Source: a virus. From it: a DNA stretch of 64,000 bases. A program made the position numbers and the translations under genes. This document shows positions 23,948-31,521 of this stretch, in pieces. The stretch is taken from IMG/VR virus record IMGVR_UViG_3300032164_000003, positions 27,089 through 91,088 of that record; one strand, 5' to 3'. The notes under the pieces were generated by a model. The model saw nothing but the letters and a program-made list of their open reading frames with translations, was not told the DNA's origin and did not search any database. Each line of letters opens with the position of its first letter. Positions within the stretch are counted from its first letter, which is position 1.

Positions 23948-24539
23948 CTTTTACTCCAAACACGGGCTTGTAGTGTGGGTCTGATACCAACGGTGGTGTA
24001 CTCAGTGCCTCATTTATAAGATCCTTGAACAGTTCCTCATTAGTAATTGCTAGAAAGGCACTACCAAGTATATGACGTAGTAATGCGAACAGCCTTGCAT
24101 TAGTTATGTCGCCATTCTCGTTTGTATTGTCGCAGAACGAATATGAAGACGGGTCTTTAGCACCCAAACTGAGATCGGCAATGGAGACATCGATCACAAT
24201 GCCGTCAAGCGGATAGTATATTTTATTTCCTTCATCCACACGGCAGGCCTCCTTCAAGCCAACACACCGGTAACACACACCCTGAACCGTGCTCTCGGTT
24301 GCAACTACAGACATACGTAATGCGCGTGATGTTTTCCTGTCCACAAATAATCCGCCACGCTGCTCTGTTCTGTAGCCATCCTCATTAGTGGCGTGCAGAA
24401 TAGGAAGCTCGTGGAATTGATCCACACCATCCCAGAGCACTGTATTCGCAAAAAGTAACGTATTGAGATAATCGATGATGTACTTTTTCGTTATCTTTTC
24501 TATGTGATAATTTACTGCCGTTTGCGGTTTTTCGTTCAT
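23922..24539 (-). CDS. Hypothetical protein, 205 aa
   Basis: Not recognised. A soluble protein with a CYRCVGLKEACRV segment that could bind a metal, followed by IVIDVSIADLSLG and a helical C-terminus. ATG 24539 (GGAG seven bases upstream, ATGA shared with the preceding gene) was chosen over 24599. It overlaps the RuvC-like gene by 26 bases, a tight link that may mean a joint role. Confidence 0.65.
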   Translation of the reverse strand: MNEKPQTAVNYHIEKITKKYIIDYLNTLLFANTVLWDGVDQFHELPILHATNEDGYRTEQRGGLFVDRKTSRALRMSVVATESTVQGVCYRCVGLKEACRVDEGNKIYYPLDGIVIDVSIADLSLGAKDPSSYSFCDNTNENGDITNARLFALLRHILGSAFLAITNEELFKDLINEALSTPPLVSDPHYKPVFGVKDVPDSYRD

Positions 24540-24877
24540 TTTGCGTCTCCGCATTTTAACAAGTACGCTTCTACCGGATCTTTGATCTGGCTTGCCCATA
24601 CTTCCTTCATCTTTATGGATGTATCCTTAACTGTGGCCTCTAATTTCTCTATAGCATTGATCAGTGTCCGTATGCTTCCGTCCAGCGTTTTAGCTGTTTC
24701 CTCGCTTCGTAGCATGTGCCGAACATACCCGCGAACTACATCGCCAATCTCATAATAAAAGTACTTCGAAATCCATTGTTCTCCATCTTTCGTTCGTACA
24801 CGAAGGACAAAGGATTCATTGGCAGCGACAAGCTGCGTGCTCTTATCCAAATTACATAGAACATATCCGTCAGTCAT
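24536..24877 (-). CDS. Hypothetical protein, 113 aa
   Basis: Not recognised. The N-terminal half is beta-rich (TDGYVLCNLDKSTQLVA, WISKYFYYEIGDVVRG) and the C-terminal half a long helix with possible coiled-coil spacing (SIRTLINAIEKLEATVKD). Spaced three bases from the 143-aa gene and overlapping the next by four. A complex with one of these neighbours is plausible. Confidence 0.65.
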   Translation of the reverse strand: MTDGYVLCNLDKSTQLVAANESFVLRVRTKDGEQWISKYFYYEIGDVVRGYVRHMLRSEETAKTLDGSIRTLINAIEKLEATVKDTSIKMKEVWASQIKDPVEAYLLKCGDAK

Positions 24878-24880
24878 CGC

Positions 24881-25312
24881 TTATTTCCTCGGTAGAAGGT
24901 GCGAAACATTACCTGGAATATCTCCTGGTGTTGCTAATGTTATTCCACTTAGTGCAGCACGATACTTTGCAACTGCATCGGTATAACTTTGGAACAACCT
25001 TTGATTTTTTATGCAACTTTCGTTATTGGTTTCATCAGCAATAACTTCTCCAAGTACCTCTACAGAAGTGGGGAAAAGTGCTAATGTTTCCTGTTGGGTA
25101 TCTCCAAAATATGGAGATCCTATGCTCATTGCCACACGCCGACCATCGCCAACCGGTTGAACAAATATCGCCCGCACATCATGCATGACAAGTGCGGTTT
25201 CTCCATCACGCCATGTTGCATATTCGGCCGTTGTAGCTACGCCAAGCCACACGTTTGGCATTGAATCAGGTACCACAAGTAAAAATATCTTAGGGCCAAC
25301 TAGATTACTCAT
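24881..25312 (-). CDS. Hypothetical protein, 143 aa
   Basis: Not recognised. Mostly beta in its first 95 residues (KIFLLVVPDSMPNVW, ALVMHDVRAIFVQPVG) then a short helical tail. No catalytic motif, membrane segment or signal peptide seen. ATG 25312 has GGAGG upstream within the end of the glycosyltransferase gene. With the two genes downstream it forms a small group of unknowns between glycosyltransferases and the RuvC-like gene. Confidence 0.65.
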   Translation of the reverse strand: MSNLVGPKIFLLVVPDSMPNVWLGVATTAEYATWRDGETALVMHDVRAIFVQPVGDGRRVAMSIGSPYFGDTQQETLALFPTSVEVLGEVIADETNNESCIKNQRLFQSYTDAVAKYRAALSGITLATPGDIPGNVSHLLPRK

Positions 25313-26327
25313 CTTTCCTCCCTAGGACGTCGGTTATAGCCGCGTCCCATAGTTTGTAATTTGTAGAAATACTAAAGTTTTCTTTAACTACGCGCTTGGC
25401 ATTTTCCAAAATGCGCTTGTGCATGTCTTGATCTGCAAGTACCATACGAACCTTTTCATACCACTCGCTGTTGTCAGAGACTAAGATCCCAGTTACCCCG
25501 TCCTCGATGGTGTCCTTATACGGTCCAAAGTTCGATGCAACGGTCACGGCATCATGAACTGTATATTCAAGAAACTTAAGGTTAGATTTGCTTTTGTTAA
25601 ACACGTTGGCGCAGAGCGGAGCCAAGCCAACGTAGGTTCCCACCTGTGAGAACATCTGATAGAAGGCTTCGAAGGGCACCAATTGTAATGTCTCAGCACC
25701 AGGAATATTGAATGCCGGTTCTCGCGTCTTGCCATCATAGCCACACCAGAGTTTAAATATGATATCTTGGTCCTTTGCCAACTGTTCGAATCCAGCACGG
25801 GCAACCATAAGATCTCGTTCATGTGTCGTTGAGCCCTGCCAACAGACTACAGGCTTTACTGTATTTCTGTTACATGGATAGATAATCTCAGAGTCTACAG
25901 AATTTGGAAGCACATATATGTTCTCACAATAATTTCGGTATATACCGCGTAATTCTTCTGTTGTGACAAATATTGCATCAACATTGGACACGAAGTACTT
26001 TATTCCGTCTTGAACCTTCTTGACATTGAGTGTTTTTGCGGCAGGATTCCATTCAGGTATATTGAATAAGTCATCATCAATTTCATATATAAGCTTTGCG
26101 CCCTTCTTTTTCATCTCAAGCGCGGGTGCCAGTACTTCAAGCTTGTACTGGCGTTGTAGAATGACTACATCATATTTACCAATTTGATCCTTTGAAATAG
26201 ATCCAGAAACACTGATCTCAAACTTCTCCTGATTATTCCTAGCAATATAGACAAGCGGGGAATGGATCCTATAAAACCAACACGCGGCACGGTCACCGCG
26301 ATACGCAATTAGTTTAGTCTTACTCAT
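25305..26327 (-). CDS. GT4-type glycosyltransferase
   Basis: 340 residues from ATG 26327. LIAYRGDRAACWFYRIHSP opens the N-terminal domain; YDVVILQRQY and LIYEIDDDLFNIP are typical of GT-B enzymes of this group. The donor-site region reads VGLAPLCANVFNKSKSNLKF then LEYTVHDAVTVASNFGPY and DGVTGILV. The first residue was set by GGAAGAG four bases upstream. It overlaps the GT9-like gene by eight bases. Confidence 0.85.
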   Translation of the reverse strand: MSKTKLIAYRGDRAACWFYRIHSPLVYIARNNQEKFEISVSGSISKDQIGKYDVVILQRQYKLEVLAPALEMKKKGAKLIYEIDDDLFNIPEWNPAAKTLNVKKVQDGIKYFVSNVDAIFVTTEELRGIYRNYCENIYVLPNSVDSEIIYPCNRNTVKPVVCWQGSTTHERDLMVARAGFEQLAKDQDIIFKLWCGYDGKTREPAFNIPGAETLQLVPFEAFYQMFSQVGTYVGLAPLCANVFNKSKSNLKFLEYTVHDAVTVASNFGPYKDTIEDGVTGILVSDNSEWYEKVRMVLADQDMHKRILENAKRVVKENFSISTNYKLWDAAITDVLGRKDE

Positions 26328-27474
26328 TGTACTCTTCCTTAGTGGAGGCAAACGAGGGCTGTGGATCACTGGCCAAATTAGGATCTCCTGCCATCACGAT
26401 TCCAGGAACTAGTGATGTAGCAGTGCTATACTTTTGATCGCTTGGCGGTGGTGCACGCCGCGCTGCCTCTAATTCTGGATTTCCTTTGTTCTCTTGCTTT
26501 CTCTTTCTGTTGTCTTCAAGAGCTTCAAGTAAGCTCTTTTCAAGATCTCCCGCTGGCATCTTTGCGCATACCTGATTTGGACATTCCCACAGGAGGGATT
26601 GCCGCGTCTTTGGATTTTTGTAGCCCGGGGCCATATCAAGTAATGCGCCAACGGGCCGGTTACACGGCCACAAATTACATCCTCCACTGTACGACACATT
26701 ATAGTTATTGGCATATCCAAAGAACTTAGGATCAGTATTTTGAAACACAACAATGCCCCGAGTGCCAAGCCCGTTTGAACAGTGCGCAAATAGACTTTCT
26801 ATAAATATGTACGTGTCTACAAGCGGGATCAGAGCGATTGTTTCGCGCATCTGCATGCCAAGTGCATCAATGGTGCCTGGTACCTTCGGTTCTCCTTCGA
26901 GTCCAATATGAATAAACAGTGCTTTGTCCTTTAGCTTTTCTACAACTGTAGACACCATCTGTATGTTCAGATCTTTTAAATTGTTAGTCTTATTGAAGTT
27001 TCCATCTGACGGGATCGCCCCCGTACAGTGCAATAGCACCAATGGTTTATTCAGTATGCGGTACTGATCCAAAAATGTATGCGCTGCGCGGCGCTCATAC
27101 TCTGTACTTGTATAGTCCAAAGGTAATCCATCGTACTCAGCGCCGTACACCCGACAGATGAACTCTGGTAGAGTTTTGCATCCCGTAGCAGGTTCGTCCA
27201 TTATTGCATCATAAACAAAATGCTTTTTGAAAAACCTAATATTGTAATTTAGAACGTGTTCCGAATAAAAATCCTTGGGATCCTTCAACGGAATAAGTTT
27301 ATCTATGTTAGCATTGTTTTCCAAAAGCTGTGCGTATGTGCTAGTTACTACAATTTCATCGTCAGGATATTTTTTTCTAAAATAGCGAATCATGGGGGTA
27401 TGAGACAATACATCGCCTGCGCCGCCTTGGCAGAACAAAATTATGCGCGATTTCTTTTCAAACTTCGTAGCCAT
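26320..27474 (-). CDS. GT9 (heptosyltransferase)-like protein
   Basis: 384 residues, first gene of the leftward glycan operon. IILFCQGGAGDVLSHTPMIR resembles the GxGDxL start of family 9 (ADP-heptose:LPS heptosyltransferase) enzymes; LVLLHCTGAIPSDG and ALFIHIGLEGEP match the C-terminal donor-binding part, and HCSNGLGTRGIVVF the late glycine-rich site. The last 65 residues are charged and proline-rich, probably disordered, and not part of the family. ATG 27474 follows GGAGGCTCCG. Heptose specificity cannot be inferred. Confidence 0.75.
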   Translation of the reverse strand: MATKFEKKSRIILFCQGGAGDVLSHTPMIRYFRKKYPDDEIVVTSTYAQLLENNANIDKLIPLKDPKDFYSEHVLNYNIRFFKKHFVYDAIMDEPATGCKTLPEFICRVYGAEYDGLPLDYTSTEYERRAAHTFLDQYRILNKPLVLLHCTGAIPSDGNFNKTNNLKDLNIQMVSTVVEKLKDKALFIHIGLEGEPKVPGTIDALGMQMRETIALIPLVDTYIFIESLFAHCSNGLGTRGIVVFQNTDPKFFGYANNYNVSYSGGCNLWPCNRPVGALLDMAPGYKNPKTRQSLLWECPNQVCAKMPAGDLEKSLLEALEDNRKRKQENKGNPELEAARRAPPPSDQKYSTATSLVPGIVMAGDPNLASDPQPSFASTKEEYNE

Positions 27475-27504
27475 CGGAGCCTCCTATCAAATATGCCTGT
27501 CACT

Positions 27505-27511
27505 ATTATAC
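27505..27511 (-). promoter_or_regulatory. TATAAT box for the leftward glycan operon
   Basis: GTATAAT on the minus strand in the context TTTGTATAATAGT, 30 bases before ATG 27474 and upstream of its GGAGG. The same 13 bases occur in front of the gene at 38373. No -35 hexamer at 16-18 bases. Confidence 0.5.
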
Positions 27512-27715
27512 AAAGATATTCGACATTTTCGTATAGAATTTTTCTATAACACCTTCGATACCAAATGAAAAATGAAATTTGTACGCACTATAAAATTATA
27601 AATTTATAGAAAACGTGCTATCAACCTTATTGTAGGCGATACCACTAGTACTAGTAACCTAGCTATATGCACCTGGGCACATATACTAGGCATAGCACAA
27701 GTCCTATATCCTTTA

Positions 27716-27840
27716 GGGCTAATATTACACCTGGGGCCTAATATTAGGCCTTAAGGACTAGGCTATAGGCTATAGGCTATAGGCTATAGGCCTTGGGGCT
27801 AATATTACACCTAAGTCCTAATATTAGGCTTAAGGGTTAA
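27716..27840. repeat. Direct repeats, 7-bp tandem repeats and palindromes
   Basis: GGGCTAATATTACACCT occurs at 27716-27732 and 27796-27812, exactly 80 bases apart. Each copy is followed by a palindrome: GGCCTAATATTAGGCC (27735-27750) and CCTAATATTAGG (27817-27828). Between them lie four perfect tandem copies of GGCTATA (27761-27788). Related CTATAGG words recur at 27919-27932. Confidence 0.95.
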
Positions 27841-27854
27841 ATTACCATTATATA

Positions 27855-27914
27855 AGGACTAGTAGATAGATCTCCGCCCTCAGAGCCGGGCGTAGATCCT
27901 TATATCTAAGTCCT
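27855..27914. repeat. Long imperfect hairpin
   Basis: AGGACT, TAGATA and GATCTCCGCCC on the left pair with GGGCGTAGATC, TATCTA and AGTCCT on the right, around an eight-base loop, with short bulges and one mismatch. Transcribed rightward it would form a stable leader structure upstream of the gene at 28104; as DNA it could be an origin or protein-binding structure. There is no T-run, so it is not a typical terminator. Confidence 0.75.
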
Positions 27915-28103
27915 AGTCCTATAGGCTATAGGGCACAATTGAAATATAAACTAAGGAGTCGTGGAACCCGACCTGATTCCGGGGGTGTTGATTAAACAGA
28001 TGGCAGGCCTTGACGCACTGCGTCATACAAAACGCACATATTTTCTTTCAGAACACGGGGAAGGGAGTATGATATCTGGTGTCGCTGACGATAGGAGAAA
28101 TCA

Positions 28104-28817
28104 ATGGCGAAAAAGAATGGTGGTAAAAATACTAAGTCCGTTCCAACACAGTATGACCCGGCTGAAGACGTCGAGAAATTAGCCAAAACGCTTATCCCGA
28201 AAAATCACTCGCATTTGGTTACCTGCAAGATCGCGTATCTTTACAAAAATAAAGCTATAAAATTGAAGGGCCGTGATGTTGCAGCGACGGCTGAGAAGGT
28301 ACCCCAGAAGCACCGTACATTGTCTGGCTATCACTTTTTGATTACTGTGGCGTACCCCACATGGAAGGAGCTTGACGATAAAATTCGGCTTGCTGTTTTG
28401 GACCATGAGCTAGAGCACTGCTTCGTCGAGGATGATGAAAAGACCGGTGAGCCGAAGTATTCGATCCTTCCCCACGATGTTGAAGAGTTTAGTTCCATAA
28501 TCCTTCGCCATGGGTTGTACACTGTGGACCTAATTCGGTTGGGCACAGTTGTGCAGGATGCCATGGAAAACATGCCCAAGGATGTAATTGTAAAAAAGCT
28601 TGGGGACACGACGACCAAGCCAGCCGCAGCTGACGAAGAAGATCCGGTTGACAAAGCTATGGATCGTTCACATAATGAAAAGCGGAAGGACAAACCAAAC
28701 GGATCGCTAAAAGTAAAGAAGACAAAGCCGTCGAGAGATGACACAAATTACACTGAAGATGAGGACGGCGGAGACGAGAACGAAGGATCGGATTTTATTG
28801 CTGACGAAGATATTTAA
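28104..28817 (+). CDS. Putative phage metallopeptidase
   Basis: 237 residues. LAVLDHELEHC (about 96-106) contains HELEH, a zinc-type HExxH, followed by LPHDVEEFSSIILRHGLY, the pattern of putative phage metallopeptidases in which a second His and an acidic residue complete the site. An N-terminal lysine-rich stretch and an acidic, probably disordered tail (TEDEDGGDENEGSDF) flank the core. ATG 28104 follows TAGGAGAAATCA. It is the first rightward gene after the divergent region; targets are unknown, though proteases of this kind may act early on host proteins. Confidence 0.75.
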   Translation: MAKKNGGKNTKSVPTQYDPAEDVEKLAKTLIPKNHSHLVTCKIAYLYKNKAIKLKGRDVAATAEKVPQKHRTLSGYHFLITVAYPTWKELDDKIRLAVLDHELEHCFVEDDEKTGEPKYSILPHDVEEFSSIILRHGLYTVDLIRLGTVVQDAMENMPKDVIVKKLGDTTTKPAAADEEDPVDKAMDRSHNEKRKDKPNGSLKVKKTKPSRDDTNYTEDEDGGDENEGSDFIADEDI

Positions 28818-28829
28818 TGGGGACCTAAT

Positions 28830-29672
28830 ATGCTGCTAAATCGCTCCATTTTTGTCGGGGATAACCTCGTTGTGTTAAATCGGCTACCGACAGAATCTGT
28901 AGATTTAATTTATATCGATCCTCCTTTCAATACACACAAAATGCGTACGTACACACGGTTAAGAACGGATAAAGATCCGTCTGGAGATCGCACCGGCTTT
29001 GGTGGAAAGCGCTATCGTTCTTCTGCGCGTGGTACACAGCAGTACGCAGATAGCTTCGAAGATTACATTTCTTTTCTTGAACCCCGCTTGAACCGCGCAT
29101 ACAATCTGTTAACGCCTACAGGATCTTTATTTTTCCATATAGACTACCGGGAGTCGCATTACTGTAAGATCCTGTTGGACAAGATTTTTGGGCGTGACTG
29201 TTTTCAGAACGAGATCATCTGGGCCTACGATTACGGTGGAAGGTCCAAAACTAAGTGGCCGTGCAAACACGACACGATCTTTTGGTACACCAAACACCCC
29301 ACTAAGTTTACATTTAACTATTCGGAGATCGACCGTATTCCATACATGGCTCCCGGCTTGGTTGGCCCAGAAAAGGCCAAGCGTGGAAAGACGATTACAG
29401 ACACGTGGTGGCACACCATCGTGCCGACCAATGGCCGCGAGCGCACCGGCTATCCTACACAGAAGCCAATTGGAATTTTGAAGCGTATTATTTCTGTTCA
29501 CTCAAATCCCGGAGATATGGTTCTAGACTTCTTTGCTGGCGCTGGAACTACCGGAGAGGCGGCAGCGGTCCTGGGGCGAGCCTTTGTCCTCGTAGATAAT
29601 AATCTTACAGCGATAAGAGTAATGCAGAAGCGCCTCCAGAAATATTCTGTTCGATTAATTAAGATTCAGTAG
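28830..29672 (+). CDS. DNA methyltransferase (N6-adenine or N4-cytosine), beta-type order
   Basis: 280 residues. The catalytic motif IV DLIYIDPPFN (about 26-35) comes first and the SAM-binding motif VLDFFAGAGTTGEA late, the order of beta-class amino-methyltransferases. SLFFHIDYRESHY lies between them, and TGYPTQKPIGILKRII precedes motif I as usual. DPPF suggests adenine-N6 or cytosine-N4 methylation. No paired endonuclease is present, so a solitary role such as protection from host restriction is likely. Twelve bases separate it from the metallopeptidase gene. Confidence 0.92.
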   Translation: MLLNRSIFVGDNLVVLNRLPTESVDLIYIDPPFNTHKMRTYTRLRTDKDPSGDRTGFGGKRYRSSARGTQQYADSFEDYISFLEPRLNRAYNLLTPTGSLFFHIDYRESHYCKILLDKIFGRDCFQNEIIWAYDYGGRSKTKWPCKHDTIFWYTKHPTKFTFNYSEIDRIPYMAPGLVGPEKAKRGKTITDTWWHTIVPTNGRERTGYPTQKPIGILKRIISVHSNPGDMVLDFFAGAGTTGEAAAVLGRAFVLVDNNLTAIRVMQKRLQKYSVRLIKIQ

Positions 29673-29702
29673 TTTAAACTACCAGCTTTGTGGTTGTAGA
29701 AT
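29669..29702 (+). promoter_or_regulatory. Palindrome and weak promoter-like pair before membrane protein gene
   Basis: GTAGTTTAAACTAC (29669-29682) is a perfect 14-base palindrome that includes the TAG stop of the methyltransferase gene. Within it AGTTTAA is followed after 19 bases by TAGAAT (29697-29702), a weaker version of the AGTTAA/TATAAT pair seen before other right-arm genes. The next start codon is 37 bases on. Confidence 0.3.
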
Positions 29703-29738
29703 GTCCCAGCGTGTAAGTACTAACCTGGAGGCCATTCT

Positions 29739-30233
29739 ATGACTAAAGTGTTCGATCTGTTCGGTGGAAAAAAGTACTTCTTGGCGCTGTTCTTCTACGC
29801 CGCAGTTACTGTCGGCTTCTTCCTGCGCTGGGTTCCTGATGCGACGTGGCTAAACGCATTGGAATGGTGCCTGGCTATCTATCTCGGTGCAAACGCAATC
29901 AAGGGCATTCCCGATGCACTCGCCCGAGACGGGGTTGTAGAAAACGGAGACAATAAATTCTTCGATTGGTTTGGCGGACGCAAGATGTTTTTGGCCATTG
30001 TGTTTGTTCTGACGATCTGCGCTGCGTTCTTTATCCCAGCCGATCCTAAATTCTTGACTGTGGATCAGTGGATCGGTGGCTTGGAATGGTGCCTAGCAAT
30101 CTATCTTGGTGCTAACGTGGTGAGCGCTGTTCCAGAATTTCTCACTCGGAAGACCACACCAGAGGGTACTGCGGTTCCTACCGTTCCGGTGATCCCGTCC
30201 GTACAGCCAACTACACCGCCAACCATCGCCTAG
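29739..30233 (+). CDS. Internally duplicated membrane protein
   Basis: 164 residues made of two copies of a unit of about 70 residues. Each has a (D/W)xFGG(K/R)(K/M) start, a hydrophobic span and the identical 12-residue block LEWCLAIYLGAN within a second hydrophobic span, giving about four membrane segments. The C-terminus is Pro/Thr-rich. Size and topology would allow a holin-like function, but no family is recognised. ATG 29739 follows GGAGG. It ends tail-to-tail with the minus-strand gene, overlapping by four bases. Confidence 0.8.
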   Translation: MTKVFDLFGGKKYFLALFFYAAVTVGFFLRWVPDATWLNALEWCLAIYLGANAIKGIPDALARDGVVENGDNKFFDWFGGRKMFLAIVFVLTICAAFFIPADPKFLTVDQWIGGLEWCLAIYLGANVVSAVPEFLTRKTTPEGTAVPTVPVIPSVQPTTPPTIA

Positions 30234-30460
30234 TGCTCCGTACGCCCACCCAACAACGCTGAGAGTCTATTTGACAGTTCCTCATTCTCCTTCCTTAGCC
30301 GGGTGATCTCTTCCCGAAGTTCCTTGACCTTCCAGGCTAACTGCGCGACAGATTCGGTCACATCTTTTCCTAGGAGCAGGCGGGCATTTTCATCCTGAAG
30401 CTTAGCGGTAGCTTTCTTCAAGTCTTCCAATGCTTCCAATGAGTCTTTTTGAGATGCCAT
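30230..30460 (-). CDS. Small coiled-coil protein on the opposite strand
   Basis: 76 residues from ATG 30460, which has AAGGAGG five bases upstream; the ATG at 30475 is less well placed. Almost the whole protein is a heptad-type helix (VKELREEITRLRKENEELSN) resembling a leucine-zipper oligomer. It is the only minus-strand gene in the right arm and faces the duplicated membrane protein tail to tail. A regulator or structural cofactor is possible; function unknown. Confidence 0.7.
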   Translation of the reverse strand: MASQKDSLEALEDLKKATAKLQDENARLLLGKDVTESVAQLAWKVKELREEITRLRKENEELSNRLSALLGGRTEH

Positions 30461-30475
30461 GTTTTCCTCCTTCAT

Positions 30476-30490
30476 ACTTACATTGTAAGT
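30476..30490. promoter_or_regulatory. Palindrome upstream of the coiled-coil gene, operator-like
   Basis: ACTTACATTGTAAGT, six-base arms around a three-base centre, lies 16 bases upstream of ATG 30460 just before its ribosome binding site. Position and symmetry fit a binding site for a dimeric regulator, possibly the coiled-coil protein itself. Confidence 0.3.
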
Positions 30491-30542
30491 CTTTCTGGCA
30501 AGTTGTAAAGAAGAAATTTTCCCAACAGAAGTTAATGACGTA

Positions 30543-30575
30543 AGTTAACATACTTTCAATAACTTGGGTTATACA
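30543..30575 (+). promoter_or_regulatory. AGTTAA-N21-TATACA promoter-like pair
   Basis: AGTTAA at 30543-30548, 21 bases, TATACA at 30570-30575, then 26 bases to ATG 30602. A second AAGTTAA lies just upstream at 30530. It is one of four such pairs with the same spacing in the right arm. Confidence 0.5.
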
Positions 30576-30601
30576 TAGGTAGGCAAACAAAGGAAATAAC
30601 C

Positions 30602-31135
30602 ATGTCAAATAAATTTAGGGTCGAAGCACAGGAAAGTGGTGGAGGCGGTGTCCTTCCCGGTGGTGGCATGTCGGAAGAGGAAATTCAGCAGCTTGAGCAG
30701 TCCGCGCCGCCTGCTGCTGCTCCGGGCAACACATTGGAAGTTCTCTGGGCTGACTATCAACGAAGGGGCCAAGCGCTTACTGTAGAACTTACACTAGCAG
30801 ATTCACAAAATAGATTGTACTCTGTTTCCGTGGCTCCTGACGGACAACAAATTCTTGTGTACCCAATTCAGCAAATCATGCGACCAGATTATAACTCTGG
30901 AGAGATGATTCCACCCGCGCAGTCCGGGGAACCGAATTGGGATGCTGTAACACAAAAGTATTTCCCAGGTGGTTTTACAGAACTTCCATCCCAATTTCCT
31001 GAACCAGATGAGCGTACTATGGCATCGTCACGGAAGTCCCCCAATGACTTTTGGATGCGCGTGTTGGCCAATGTTCTTCGTGGCTACTCTCGTAGAACTG
31101 AGATACTACGGAAACTAAATCCGTATTTGCGATAG
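30602..31135 (+). CDS. Hypothetical protein, 177 aa
   Basis: Not recognised. A glycine- and proline-rich flexible N-terminus (SGGGGVLPGGGMSEEE, then APPAAAPG) leads into a beta-type middle (LTVELTLADSQNRLYSVSV, QILVYPIQQIM) and a basic C-terminal helix. ATG 30602 follows AAGGAAATAACC and the gene has its own promoter-like pair. It may be a minor virion protein; nothing shows this directly. Confidence 0.7.
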   Translation: MSNKFRVEAQESGGGGVLPGGGMSEEEIQQLEQSAPPAAAPGNTLEVLWADYQRRGQALTVELTLADSQNRLYSVSVAPDGQQILVYPIQQIMRPDYNSGEMIPPAQSGEPNWDAVTQKYFPGGFTELPSQFPEPDERTMASSRKSPNDFWMRVLANVLRGYSRRTEILRKLNPYLR

Positions 31136-31165
31136 TGAATTAACCACTAACGAAACGAGCACGAA

Positions 31166-31513
31166 ATGGAAACGCTGAAGAAGATCTGGCAATGGGTCAC
31201 TACGCATCTCAAATTGGTTAGTTTGTTCGCGGTAATTATTCTCCTTACAATATTCATTTTGTGGTGGGGCCGCAAGAATAGTAAGATCAGATCGCTGGAA
31301 AATCAACTTGCAATATTGACAGCTAAGGTAAAGATAGAGAAGCTTGCTATGCAGTATGACGCCAAGGTCGCGGAATTGAAAACGCTCAAAGAAAAAGATG
31401 ACAAGCTTAGTGCTGACATAGCAAGTATAGAAACTTCTCTCACCACTAGACTACGCCAAGATATGACCGCAGAAGAGATCGCCGCCAAGTTTAGAGAGAT
31501 CGGTATACGGTAG
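31166..31513 (+). CDS. Membrane-anchored coiled-coil protein
   Basis: 115 residues: a short N-terminal tail, one transmembrane helix (LVSLFAVIILLTIFILWW, about 17-34), then a long helix with heptad spacing (KIRSLENQLAILTAKVKIEK onward). This is the topology of an inner-membrane spanin or of a tail/assembly membrane factor. Together with the next gene, which also combines a coiled coil and membrane segment, it could form a lysis pair; no endolysin is seen nearby. Confidence 0.7.
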   Translation: METLKKIWQWVTTHLKLVSLFAVIILLTIFILWWGRKNSKIRSLENQLAILTAKVKIEKLAMQYDAKVAELKTLKEKDDKLSADIASIETSLTTRLRQDMTAEEIAAKFREIGIR

Positions 31514-31521
31514 AGGCTACC

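Larger units (their letters stand above)
27475..28103. other. Gene-free divergent region, candidate origin or control region
   Basis: 629 bases between the leftward and rightward gene blocks with no convincing gene. It holds an AT-rich stretch (27541-27610) with an inverted repeat (CTATAAA at 27588, TTTATAG ending 27609), a cluster of direct, tandem and palindromic repeats (27716-27840), a long imperfect hairpin (27855-27914), a leftward TATAAT and a TATAAA (27945-27950) followed by AAGGAG. Strand switch, AT-rich stretch and iterated repeats together fit a phage replication origin with divergent promoters, but this is inference. Confidence 0.6.

Noticed and set aside
27719-27808. TAATATTAC, the nonanucleotide of CRESS-DNA virus origins, twice in the divergent region
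   Set aside because: It is part of a repeat and palindrome family. No HUH-type Rep gene occurs in the window and it does not lie in the loop of a stem-loop. Probably chance.
27716-27840. CRISPR-like array
   Set aside because: Two direct repeats and 7-bp tandem units without spacers of regular length or cas genes.
27961-28182. 73-codon frame starting GTG 27961 in the divergent region
   Set aside because: AAGGAG is only two bases from the GTG, the frame overlaps the metallopeptidase gene by 79 bases, and the product has no recognisable feature.
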